A stretch of 16,303 nt of DNA, from assembly GCA_012798485.1 (NCBI GenBank), contig JAAZND010000073.1, forward strand, positions 1 through 16,303. The letters are read 5' to 3'. Of this stretch, positions 8,030 to 14,711 are shown in pieces. Positions within the stretch are counted from its first letter, which is position 1; each line of letters begins with the position of its first letter. This stretch comes from Candidatus Beckwithbacteria bacterium (lineage in GTDB: Bacteria > Patescibacteriota > Microgenomatia > UBA1400 > UBA1449). The notes beneath the pieces are model-generated. The model was not told where the DNA came from and did no database searches. It saw nothing but the letters and a program-made list of their open reading frames with translations. A program made the translations under genes and the position numbers.

Positions 8030-9680
8030 CTTGTTTTTGTAAAATGATTGAGCCACCAATTATAGTAAGAATGATTGTTAAATAAAATGTGAAATCAGTA
8101 AATAAAGGAGCAGAATAACTGCCACCACCTTCATCTTCTCCTCCAGTGCTGGTAAGGCCGGAAACTATCCAATAATCAATACCATCTTCATTAATTTTAG
8201 TGACATTATTGGCACTTGCTGTTAAAAAATATTCGCCACTACAACCATCTATCACTTCATTTAGAGAATTTGCATTGGGACAAATTCTAACCCTAGAGCC
8301 ACCTTTGTCAGGAATATAAAGAGAAAAGCTAGTTCCCGAATGTCCAGGAATAGAAGTAAAACCTCCTTGATAATGAAGCAAAGCTTTTGCTCCATTACTC
8401 TCAATAGTTAAGTTTGTCCAATCTCTATTGGCTGAAAAATCAACATCAAAACTAGCAACGCGATAAGAATCTTTAGTAATTCCTATAGTTTTAGTTCCAG
8501 TTTGAACTGAGTTAGTGACATCAGTATTCCAATCAGAAGCCAAGGTAATTTGAGTTGAACTTGGTGGATTAGTGATTACATAACCCTGTGGTTCTGTTGA
8601 TTCAACCCCAAAAGCTATACTTGGTTCAGGGTTGACGTATTTTCTGACCAAAAACCAGTCAGCTTCGATGGAACCAGAACCACCTGAGCCAGCGTTTGCC
8701 CATAAACCAGCATATAAATTGGCAGTAGGAATATTGGCAGAATTTGTGACAGCTGCAGCGGAAGTATCATCATACATTATCTGAGCATTGTCTGTATAGC
8801 GACGATATTCAAAAATTTTCCATGAAGATGTTTGACTGGCTGCCGCTTGACTCGTATCTACTGTATTTACAATAGAATGTAAACTATGATCAATTCCAGA
8901 CCAATTAAATTGATTATTGGTTAAAACAACAGAATTATTAAGATCAAAACAACTAGTATGAGTATTATCAGCAAAACCACTATATGAGCAAAAATTACCG
9001 CTGTTGAGAGTATAGTACTGTCTAGATCTGACAGCATATCCAGAACCAAAAGCAGTTTTGGTTCTAAAATAAGATAAAACCCAGGTACCTGAAGAAGTGC
9101 CGCTTACTTTTGCAGAATTGCCAGATTCACTATAGGTAGCTGAACCAGAAGAAGCAACAGTCCATAAATTACTATCAACTGAGTTATCATTAAAATCATC
9201 ATAAAAAGGAAAAGTATTTGCTCCATTGCTGGCACTACTAGCTGAACTATTGCCATAATAAAGATAAAAAGTAGCAGTAGAAGGGCTTTGAGGAATACTA
9301 TTACATTCTATCCAAACAGTAGCTACTCCGGAGGAATTGGATTCGATCCAATAATCTAATAAAGTATTGCCATCGGATTGAGTAAAGCGAAGGTCATTGA
9401 AACTTGCTAAAGCGTGATTACTAAGATAGACAGTGCTAGCAGTATCTGTCCCAGAACCTTCATTAATAATAATTTTTATCTGATAATCAGTTTGAAGACC
9501 CGCATTTGAACCAGTGACAGTAATGGCTTTTCGATAAGTATATCCTGTAAGCCAGCTTTCTCCGGCTGCTAAAACATGATTAGAAGTTGACAAGAGACCT
9601 ATGATTAAGATAACAAAATAACAGATTGTTTTTTTAGAAATTGCAATGAGATTAAAATAAATGCCTAAATGATTAAACAT
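8007..9680 (-). CDS. Secreted DUF2341 protein with lectin-like region and C-terminal sorting-type tail
   Basis: This is a 557-residue exported protein. A signal peptide covers about 1-38 (KKTICYFVILIIGLL, then VLA before AGESW). A DUF2341 domain follows at about 43-150 (YRKAITVTGSN, DLRFTQSDGNTLLDYWIE, ATFYLYYGN). The next part, about 157-360, is concanavalin/LamG-like (FYDDFNDNSVDSNLW to EADWFLVRKYV). A further beta-rich region holds two cysteines. The tail is a Gly/Glu-rich linker (GGEDEGGG), then SAPLFTDF, one hydrophobic helix at about 531-547 and a short end with lysines (QKQVKIF). That layout resembles PEP-CTERM-like sorting signals, and an exosortase gene converges on this one with a 23-bp overlap. 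I chose the ATG at 9680 because it gives a normal signal-peptide n-region; an ATG at 9716 adds twelve residues. Likely role: surface adhesion or glycan binding, unproven. Confidence 0.85.
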   Translation of the reverse strand: MFNHLGIYFNLIAISKKTICYFVILIIGLLSTSNHVLAAGESWLTGYTYRKAITVTGSNAGLQTDYQIKIIINEGSGTDTASTVYLSNHALASFNDLRFTQSDGNTLLDYWIESNSSGVATVWIECNSIPQSPSTATFYLYYGNSSASSASNGANTFPFYDDFNDNSVDSNLWTVASSGSATYSESGNSAKVSGTSSGTWVLSYFRTKTAFGSGYAVRSRQYYTLNSGNFCSYSGFADNTHTSCFDLNNSVVLTNNQFNWSGIDHSLHSIVNTVDTSQAAASQTSSWKIFEYRRYTDNAQIMYDDTSAAAVTNSANIPTANLYAGLWANAGSGGSGSIEADWFLVRKYVNPEPSIAFGVESTEPQGYVITNPPSSTQITLASDWNTDVTNSVQTGTKTIGITKDSYRVASFDVDFSANRDWTNLTIESNGAKALLHYQGGFTSIPGHSGTSFSLYIPDKGGSRVRICPNANSLNEVIDGCSGEYFLTASANNVTKINEDGIDYWIVSGLTSTGGEDEGGGSYSAPLFTDFTFYLTIILTIIGGSIILQKQVKIFSLE

Positions 9681-9855
9681 AAAGTTTATTATTTTTTGTA
9701 TACTTTTAATACACACTTATTATTCTACTAGAAAAAAGAAATGAGCAGCAAGTAGTTGTATAGGTCATATACTTATTGAAAAATCTTGTTTTGAATTTTT
9801 AATCATTATCATAAACACGATTTTGTAATCATAAGTAAAGATTTGTAGATAAATC

Positions 9856-10060
9856 TCCCTTTAACTTCCCTACCACCGAATACTTACTAATTTGTTATTA
9901 GATATGCTTAATGTAGAAAGCATCAGTCAAATCCTGACCAGCAGAATAACCAAAATGTGTTCTATTTTAAAAATCTTACTTAATCATAAACTATCTTGTT
10001 TACAGCTACATAGGCTGGAATGCCATTTTTACCACAAACAAATTTTTTGGAAAAAATTTA
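9856..10060 (-). pseudogene. Decayed cytochrome b5-like heme-binding domain gene
   Basis: The gap between the DUF2341 gene and mscL holds broken pieces of one recognisable domain on the minus strand. Bases 10060-9983 read KFFPKNLFVVKNGIPAYVAV, then NKIVYD, then a stop (9982-9980). Bases 9957-9901, in another frame, read HFGYSAGQDLTDAFYIKHI, then two stops (9900-9895). Continuing in that frame, 9891-9856 give QISKYSVVGKLKG. Order and content (NGxPAYVAVxxxVYD, HxGxxAGQDLTDAF, VVGKL) match small cytochrome b5-like heme/steroid-binding proteins. At least one frameshift and three stops rule out a working product. The rest of the gap (9681-9855 and 10061-10164) shows no gene. It contains a 14-bp perfect palindrome at 10117-10130. 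Confidence 0.72.
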
Positions 10061-10164
10061 AGATAAACTGAAAGATTATCTTATTAAATTGATAAAATAA
10101 AACACAAAATCAATTCTTCTTTATAAAGAAAGAAATTTAATTTAGGTTTGGAAACTTAAATTTT

Positions 10165-10479
10165 TTACTTCTCTTTTTTCTTATCAAGCTTATCAAGTCC
10201 CAGCATTTTGATGCCAAAATAAACTACTAAAGCAATAATAAGAAAATCTATCATTGTATTGATAAAATTTCCCCACATAATTTTAGCTGGACCTAGAGAT
10301 AGATAAGACTCTTTCAGACTATCTGTAGCGCCAAGGACAATACCTAAAACTGGATTGATAATGTCGTTGACTAGAGAGGAAACTAGTTTAGAAATTGCGC
10401 CTCCCAGAATAAATCCGACAGCAAGCCCAACTACTCCTTGTTCTCTGATAAAATCCATGAAACCTTTAAGTTGTTTCAA
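10165..10479 (-). CDS. mscL: Large-conductance mechanosensitive channel MscL
   Basis: This is a 104-residue inner-membrane channel that opens under hypo-osmotic membrane tension. The family pattern is clear: an amphipathic N-terminus (MKQLKGFMDFIREQG), then the pore helix VVGLAVGFILGGAISKLVSS, the NDIINPVLG turn, a short periplasmic loop, transmembrane helix 2 (about 70-93) and a basic C-terminal tail (LDKKKEK). It is shorter than the roughly 136 residues of E. coli MscL, mostly through a short loop and tail. The start codon is TTG at 10479-10477, chosen because a near-perfect Shine-Dalgarno sequence precedes it and because it includes the conserved N-terminal helix. The start lies inside the last codons of the HD-domain gene (14-bp overlap), so the two are translationally coupled. 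An ATG at 10458 is the alternative start but would remove half of the helix. Confidence 0.94.
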   Translation of the reverse strand: MKQLKGFMDFIREQGVVGLAVGFILGGAISKLVSSLVNDIINPVLGIVLGATDSLKESYLSLGPAKIMWGNFINTMIDFLIIALVVYFGIKMLGLDKLDKKKEK

Positions 10480-11413
10480 TTTCCATCACCTCCTTTTCTA
10501 GTTCAGTTATATTTAATTTTGCTTCAAGCCATTCTACAAATTGTCCTACAAGATGAGAATCAAAATGTGGACCTGATTGTTGTCTTATAGTTTTTATCAT
10601 TTGTTCCGGAGAGCTGAGATTTTGATAGAATTTTCTAAATGGATCAATGCCAGCGCAATATGAATCAACTAGGATACAAACACGATCAATTAAGGGAATT
10701 TGATTTCTTTTCATTTTTTTATTTGGATAAGATTTTTGACTTTGCAAATCTTTCGATGAAGGACACCAATACTGTTGATGGTATAGGCAAGCATCAAGAA
10801 TAAGTCGGCTTCTTCTTTTATCTACTCCAAATTTTCTCAACAGTGGATTAATTTTATTTGCTCCAACTATAGGATGTTGTCTGATTAATCTCCATTTCTC
10901 TGGAGTTAATGATAATGCGTGTAAATTTGAATTTCCATTCCAAATAGGATGCGAATTATTAACTATTGGTTTGATTTTAGCATCTAGCTTGCCATAATCA
11001 TGAGTTAAACAAGCGACAAATGCTTCTTGGGGAGAAAATCTATCTCTAGGATAAAATTCATCTGTTCCAATTTGCTTATCCTGACAAAAATCTCGAGCAA
11101 TAAAAGCTACAGCAATAGAATGCAGTAAAATTGTAGGCGCATCATAAGCTTTACCATTAAACTCAAATTCATTAAGAAATACATTGAGATAATTTATAAG
11201 ATGTTGATCAAAAAAAGTATCTGCAATATACTCTCTAACTTTTTTAGCTAAAAATTCAGCTAGTTTTTTTGTGGTTATATTTCCTTGTAATTCTGGCAGA
11301 TTTCTAAATTCTTCTGGCAAACTATGCTCAATATAATAACGAGTATCTTCATATTCTGGATTTTGAGTATTTTCTTGATTTGATAAACCAGCTTCTGGTC
11401 CTTGAATAATCAT
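10466..11413 (-). CDS. HD-domain (degenerate HD-GYP-like) phosphohydrolase
   Basis: This is a soluble protein of 315 residues. The HD metal-binding set is present: H98 in LLHSIA, H138-D139 in CLTHDYGKL with K142, H180 in RQHPIVGANKI, H212 in LYHQQYW and D250 in LVDSYCAG. The downstream helices (IPLIDRVCILVDSY, the LSSPEQMIKTIRQ helix, then GPHFDSHLVGQF) follow the HD-GYP order. The HHExxDGxGYP signature itself is replaced by YHQQYWCPSSK, so cyclic-di-GMP hydrolysis is doubtful; another nucleotide or a binding role is possible. I chose the ATG at 11413, because a longer frame to a TTG at 11473 would run back through the promoter. It is the first gene of a two-gene operon with mscL, which may link nucleotide signalling to osmotic release. 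That link is inference. Confidence 0.8.
   Translation of the reverse strand: MIIQGPEAGLSNQENTQNPEYEDTRYYIEHSLPEEFRNLPELQGNITTKKLAEFLAKKVREYIADTFFDQHLINYLNVFLNEFEFNGKAYDAPTILLHSIAVAFIARDFCQDKQIGTDEFYPRDRFSPQEAFVACLTHDYGKLDAKIKPIVNNSHPIWNGNSNLHALSLTPEKWRLIRQHPIVGANKINPLLRKFGVDKRRSRLILDACLYHQQYWCPSSKDLQSQKSYPNKKMKRNQIPLIDRVCILVDSYCAGIDPFRKFYQNLSSPEQMIKTIRQQSGPHFDSHLVGQFVEWLEAKLNITELEKEVMEIETT
10487..10495 (-). promoter_or_regulatory. Near-perfect Shine-Dalgarno site for mscL
   Basis: The minus strand reads AAGGAGGTG here, within the coding end of the HD-domain gene, ending seven bases before the TTG start of mscL. It is the strongest ribosome-binding site in the window and decides the non-ATG start. 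Confidence 0.8.
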
Positions 11414-11436
11414 AGCTTTGATAGATAAATAACTGT

Positions 11437-11466
11437 TTGAAATTATAATTGATTTTTTGTTAAACT
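11437..11466 (+). promoter_or_regulatory. Probable leaderless promoter of the cation antiporter gene
   Basis: TTGAAA (11437-11442) is followed after 18 bases by TAAACT (11461-11466). The -10 box ends six bases before the ATG at 11473, so transcription would start on or beside the start codon. It occupies the same DNA as the opposite HD-gene promoter, so the two may compete. Confidence 0.45.
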
Positions 11467-11470
11467 TAAA
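11442..11470 (-). promoter_or_regulatory. Promoter of the HD-domain gene and mscL
   Basis: On the minus strand TTTAAG (11470-11465) is followed after 17 bases by a perfect TATAAT (11447-11442). The start would be near 11435, leaving a leader of about 22 bases before the ATG at 11413. It overlaps the opposite promoter for the antiporter gene. Confidence 0.55.
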
Positions 11471-11472
11471 CA

Positions 11473-12411
11473 ATGATTGGTCATTTACTTTTATATTTAT
11501 TTTCTTTTGTAGGTATTTGGATTGGTACTGGCATGGCCATTAAATCTATTGAAAAATTGTGCAGGAGCTTAAAGCTTTCTTCTTTCGCAATTTCTTTTTT
11601 AGTTTTAGGGTTGTTTACTTCAATTAGCGAGTTTTCTGTTGGAGTTAACGCTGTTATTGATCAGGATCCAGAAATATATATAGGCAATTTGATTGGTGCT
11701 TCTATTGTAATTTTTATGCTCATCATTCCTCTTTTAGCCATTACTGGCAATAGCTTAAAAATCAATAAAGAATTTAGAGGTTTTAATCTGATTATGTCTT
11801 TGGTAGTAATTTCTTTGCCCGTGATACTTGCTCTCGATGGTAAGGTAGATAAAATAGATAGTTTTATTTCAATAACCTTCTTTATTTTTTTAGTTATTTT
11901 TATCCAGACAAAAAAAGGTTTGCTTGAAAAAATTTCCAATATGAAGCAGTTTAAAAGACCTAAAATTAAAAAGGAAATTTTAAAAATTTGCGTAAGTGTG
12001 CTTATTATTTTTGTTGCTAGTCATTTTATAGTTGAACAGACTGAGTATTTTTCTGATATTTTTAAAATATCATCTTTTTTAATGAGTTTGTTATTTATAG
12101 CTATTGGAACAAATTTACCTGAACTATCATTTGTTGTTAGATCTATCTTTACCAAAAATAATCAAGTAGCCTTTGGAGATTATGTTGGCTCAGCCTCGTT
12201 TAATACTTTTATTTTTGGTTTTCTTACTTTACTTTATGGGAAATCAGTTTTTCTGACCAATAGTTATTTAATTAGTCTTACTTTTATGATAATAGGTTTG
12301 ATTAGTTTTTATTTTTTTTCTAGAAGTAAAAATACACTTTCTAAAACAGAAGGTCTTATTTTGCTTTCAATTTATTTCTTATTTTTGTTTTTTGAGTTTT
12401 TTCTGCATTAA
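11473..12411 (+). CDS. Sodium/calcium exchanger family membrane protein (CaCA superfamily)
   Basis: This 312-residue membrane protein has about ten helices and the two inverted alpha-repeats of the Ca2+/cation antiporter family. Repeat 1 (about 44-82) has LGLFTSISEFSVGV then IGNLIGASIV. Repeat 2 (about 212-252) has IAIGTNLPELSFVV then FGDYVGSASFNTF. The acidic residue in each repeat (E53 and the E of NLPEL), needed for ion binding, is kept. In repeat 1 the usual GTSLPE is altered to FTSISE, so ion choice may differ. The central loop carries basic residues (about 136-166). Such proteins exchange Ca2+ for Na+ or H+ to keep cytoplasmic calcium low. It is divergent from the HD-domain/mscL pair, so osmotic and ion functions sit side by side. 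There is no Shine-Dalgarno site; the ATG follows a -10 box directly. Its 3' end meets the aminomutase gene with a 6-bp gap. Confidence 0.88.
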   Translation: MIGHLLLYLFSFVGIWIGTGMAIKSIEKLCRSLKLSSFAISFLVLGLFTSISEFSVGVNAVIDQDPEIYIGNLIGASIVIFMLIIPLLAITGNSLKINKEFRGFNLIMSLVVISLPVILALDGKVDKIDSFISITFFIFLVIFIQTKKGLLEKISNMKQFKRPKIKKEILKICVSVLIIFVASHFIVEQTEYFSDIFKISSFLMSLLFIAIGTNLPELSFVVRSIFTKNNQVAFGDYVGSASFNTFIFGFLTLLYGKSVFLTNSYLISLTFMIIGLISFYFFSRSKNTLSKTEGLILLSIYFLFLFFEFFLH

Positions 12412-12417
12412 ATTTTT

Positions 12418-13416
12418 TTATCTGACTACGATTTTTTTGCCATTAAAATCAGCGAATTGTTTTTTTTCAAACTTCCAGAAGTCTAAAGGGACTGGAATTT
12501 TGCCAGCTCCATTGGGAGTGTCAATAACATAAGTTGGATAAGCAATGCCAGATAAATTGGCTCTGATTTTGGTCATGATTTTGATTTCTTTGATAAAAGA
12601 AACCATAAAGTGTTCAGCACCTTTGACTGGATCACAATGATAGATATAGTAAGGCCTTATTCCTAATTGTGCAAGACTGGTAAATAATTTGGCCAAAACT
12701 TCATAAGAGTCATTAATGCCTTTGAGAAAAACAGTTTGAGAAAGCAGAATAGCTCCTGTTTGTCTTATTTTTTTAACTAATTTTATTGTTTCTTTAGTCA
12801 ATTCGTCTGGATGTTCAAAATGCAGAGAAAGATAGATAGGCTTCTCTTTGTTAATTTTAGCAATAGTATTTAGTAAGTCTGGTTTGGCTAGAATTGGATT
12901 AGAAATCGGCATTCTAGTATGAATACGTAAAATTCTAATCGATGGTAGCTTGCTAATTTTTTGAAGCGCTAGTTGAAGAGTTTGTGGAACGGTTAATGGA
13001 TCGCCTCCAGAAAAAATGACTTCATTGATTTCCGGATGTTTTTTAAGATATTTAATCATGTTATCAATATCTTTTTCAGTTATTTGCAGTTTTTGTAAAT
13101 CACTAACCATTCTTCTTCTGGTACAAAAGCGACAATAAGAAGCGCAAGTCAAAGTCAGTTCAATTAAAACTCGACTTGGATATTTATGAATTAAGCCTTT
13201 GGTTTTGATAAATTGATCCTCCAAGAGTGGATCAATAAAAGCCTTGCTTGAACAATTTCTTTCTTTATCACATGGATAAAATTGTTTTCTGACTGCAGGG
13301 GAAGTTTTGGCTAATTTTTGTAAATGTGGACTTATTAATACAGCTAAATTACTCGGAGGAGGTTCTTCAAGATCTTGGATATTATTAGTAATTTCAGTGG
13401 CTGTTTTTTTTGACAT
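12418..13416 (-). CDS. kamA: Lysine 2,3-aminomutase-like radical SAM/PLP enzyme
   Basis: This is a 332-residue KamA-family enzyme. Radical SAM cysteines are C91, C95 and C98 in CASYCRFCTRRR. The SAM-binding SGGDP is at 136-140. The PLP lysine is K306 in NGAGKIPV. From my knowledge of clostridial lysine 2,3-aminomutase, the substrate-binding residues are also kept: R100 just after the cysteine motif, D262 in HCDPVKGAEHF, and D299 in VIDTPNGAGK. The 37-residue spacing between the two aspartates and the 7 residues from D299 to K306 match. This favours conversion of L-lysine to beta-lysine over an EpmB-type role, though no efp, epmA or acetyltransferase gene is near. It is shorter than clostridial KamA at both ends. 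It has its own leaderless promoter, divergent from the HIT gene. Confidence 0.85.
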   Translation of the reverse strand: MSKKTATEITNNIQDLEEPPPSNLAVLISPHLQKLAKTSPAVRKQFYPCDKERNCSSKAFIDPLLEDQFIKTKGLIHKYPSRVLIELTLTCASYCRFCTRRRMVSDLQKLQITEKDIDNMIKYLKKHPEINEVIFSGGDPLTVPQTLQLALQKISKLPSIRILRIHTRMPISNPILAKPDLLNTIAKINKEKPIYLSLHFEHPDELTKETIKLVKKIRQTGAILLSQTVFLKGINDSYEVLAKLFTSLAQLGIRPYYIYHCDPVKGAEHFMVSFIKEIKIMTKIRANLSGIAYPTYVIDTPNGAGKIPVPLDFWKFEKKQFADFNGKKIVVR

Positions 13417-13423
13417 ATTATTA

Positions 13424-13451
13424 ATAATAAAATTTTTATATTAATTGTCAA
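13424..13451 (-). promoter_or_regulatory. Leaderless promoter of the aminomutase gene
   Basis: On the minus strand a perfect TTGACA (13451-13446) is followed after 16 bases by TATTAT (13429-13424). Exactly seven bases separate the -10 box from the ATG at 13416, so the transcript should begin at the start codon. Confidence 0.68.
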
Positions 13452-13464
13452 GAACATTAATTTG

Positions 13465-13492
13465 TTGCGAAAAATTACTAAAGTGTTATACT
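13465..13492 (+). promoter_or_regulatory. Promoter of the HIT-family gene
   Basis: TTGCGA (13465-13470) is followed after 16 bases by TATACT (13487-13492). The expected start near 13499 leaves only about five bases before the ATG at 13504, so the mRNA is nearly leaderless. Because the promoter covers the upstream in-frame TTG (13462), that codon is not the start. Confidence 0.6.
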
Positions 13493-13503
13493 TACTAATA
13501 CAT

Positions 13504-14136
13504 ATGCAAGGCTTATCAGATGCTTCTATTAAAAGTAATTGTCCACATTGTGATTTTAACTCTCAAGCTTTTAAATTTCCTATAGAAGAAACTAAACAAT
13601 TTTTTATTGTAGCAGATGCTCATCCTGTATGTGAGGGTCATATTTTACTTATTTCCAAAAAACATATTTCCTGTGTGGGTGAATATTCAGAAAAGTTAAT
13701 GGTTGAGTTTAAAGAGCTTTATCAAAAAATAAGTGACTTTATCAAAAAAACTTATGGATCTGTGAGTGTTTTTGAACATGGAGTTTTTGGGCAAACTGTT
13801 TTTCATTCTCATATTCATTTTTTACCCTTTAAAGGTGATCCGACTCTGATTATTCCAGAGGGAAAAGAAAAAATAACAGCGATTCATAATTTAAAAGAAT
13901 TAGATTTTTATTTAAAAAAAGATCATGGATATCTTTTTTTTAGTATTGAAAAAAAAATGTGGGTAGTTGATCCATTTTTAGCTTCACCTCGTTTTTTTAG
14001 GGATCGATTTGCAAAAGCAATCGGCAGACCAGAGAGAAGTGATTGGAAAGCGATGGCAAATAATCCAATTTTTATGAAAGCAGTAGAACATGATGATTTT
14101 CAAACTCAAGCTAAATGGCTTGAGTTTTTTAGATAA
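13504..14136 (+). CDS. HIT-family nucleotide hydrolase/transferase with C-terminal extension
   Basis: This 210-residue protein belongs to the histidine triad superfamily. The triad H101-H103-H105 appears in VFHSHIHFLPF, with H103 the expected nucleophile that binds the nucleotide alpha-phosphate. Before it are the usual HIT strands (FFIVADAHPVCEGHILLISK, then GQTVF). An N-terminal CPHC (C13, C16) may bind zinc, as in galactose-1-phosphate uridylyltransferase relatives. About 100 residues follow the triad, including WVVDPFLASPRFFRDRF and a helical end, so it is larger than simple HIT hydrolases (about 110-140 residues). The substrate is unknown; dinucleoside polyphosphates or nucleotide-sugar conjugates are family options. 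The ATG at 13504 was chosen because the promoter overlaps earlier in-frame codons. Transcription ends at two tandem terminators, one of them inside the last codons. Confidence 0.87.
   Translation: MQGLSDASIKSNCPHCDFNSQAFKFPIEETKQFFIVADAHPVCEGHILLISKKHISCVGEYSEKLMVEFKELYQKISDFIKKTYGSVSVFEHGVFGQTVFHSHIHFLPFKGDPTLIIPEGKEKITAIHNLKELDFYLKKDHGYLFFSIEKKMWVVDPFLASPRFFRDRFAKAIGRPERSDWKAMANNPIFMKAVEHDDFQTQAKWLEFFR
14102..14130 (+). terminator. Intrinsic terminator embedded in the 3' coding end of the HIT gene
   Basis: AAACTCAAGC (14102-14111) pairs perfectly with GCTTGAGTTT (14118-14127) around a six-base loop, followed directly by a T-run to 14130. The hairpin lies within the last codons, before the stop at 14134-14136. 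Confidence 0.6.
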
Positions 14137-14158
14137 AAATAGTTTTTTTAATTAAATT

Positions 14159-14190
14159 AAAAACCGCGGATTAGAAGCCGCGGTTTTTTT
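14159..14190. terminator. Strong bidirectional intrinsic terminator
   Basis: AAAAACCGCGG (14159-14169) pairs with CCGCGGTTTTT (14178-14188) around an eight-base loop, and a T-run follows on both strands. It separates the convergent HIT gene (+) and the 138-residue protein gene (-), and should stop transcription from either side. Confidence 0.92.
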
Positions 14191-14211
14191 AGTTTATTTT
14201 TAATTCCAGTT

Positions 14212-14628
14212 TTAAGAAAATAGTTCTTGTTCAGAATAACCTTTAGCAATTAATTTAGAGACAATTGTTTTTTTCTTAAGCCAGTAATCGCTGACTGTTT
14301 TTTTGTCATCCTCACTTAATTCCTGAAGTGATTGAGGATTTTGGGTTAGAATATCCATTGCCTTTTTGGCATCAGCACAAGCAAGTCCAACTTCTCCCAT
14401 AAAAACTTTGATATCTGCTTCGATCGCTTTTAATTTTGCATAATTAGCACCCATTTCACTATTTGGATCTTCGAGCTGAGTTAAGAGGGTTTTGCCAGCT
14501 TCACCCATGTTGGCAAAAGATTTTTTTTGATCCTCCATAAGTTTGAGAGTAATTAATTGACCATCATCTACTAAAGCGTGGATAAAATTATTTGATTCTT
14601 GTAGTTCTAGATCATATAAAGATGCCAT
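14212..14628 (-). CDS. Hypothetical helical protein downstream of a response regulator
   Basis: I do not recognise this 138-residue protein. It begins MASLYDLELQESNNFIHALV and is predicted mostly helical, acidic and soluble, with no signal peptide or membrane segment. Helical stretches are at about 8-50 (LVDDGQLITLKLMEDQKKSF), 60-95 (an ANYAKLKAIEADIKVFMGEV run) and 104-135 (LSEDDKKTVSDYWLKKKTIV). A single cysteine lies in GLACADAKK. It is 83 bp downstream of the CheY-like gene on the same strand and ahead of the shared terminator, so co-transcription is likely. A small helical protein next to a lone receiver could be a phosphotransfer or binding partner, but no conserved histidine-phosphotransfer motif is visible: its only histidine is in NNFIHAL. 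Codon and base use match the neighbours, so it looks like a true gene. Confidence 0.78.
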   Translation of the reverse strand: MASLYDLELQESNNFIHALVDDGQLITLKLMEDQKKSFANMGEAGKTLLTQLEDPNSEMGANYAKLKAIEADIKVFMGEVGLACADAKKAMDILTQNPQSLQELSEDDKKTVSDYWLKKKTIVSKLIAKGYSEQELFS

Positions 14629-14711
14629 AAAGTTCTAAATAAGCTTTACTTCAAACTTATTTATTTCCAATTTAATAATAATTTATTATATACATAAAAT
14701 TTAGATTTGTC

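Noticed and set aside
10117..10130. Perfect 14-bp palindrome TTCTTTATAAAGAA
   Set aside because: It has no loop or T-run for a terminator and is AT-only apart from two bases; such palindromes are common by chance in this composition.
11414..11473. N-terminal extension of the HD protein from a TTG at 11473
   Set aside because: The extra 20 codons cover a perfect TATAAT promoter and encode no family sequence; the ATG at 11413 fits the transcript.
11661..11939. A 92-residue minus-strand frame and similar ones at 2314-2532, 6635-6859, 14794-15003 and 15907-16104
   Set aside because: Each is fully inside a gene with clear family motifs in another frame, and none has recognisable domains or a ribosome-binding site.
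13462..13503. TTG start for the HIT protein at 13462
   Set aside because: This stretch holds the gene's own -35 and -10 boxes, so it would not be in the mRNA.
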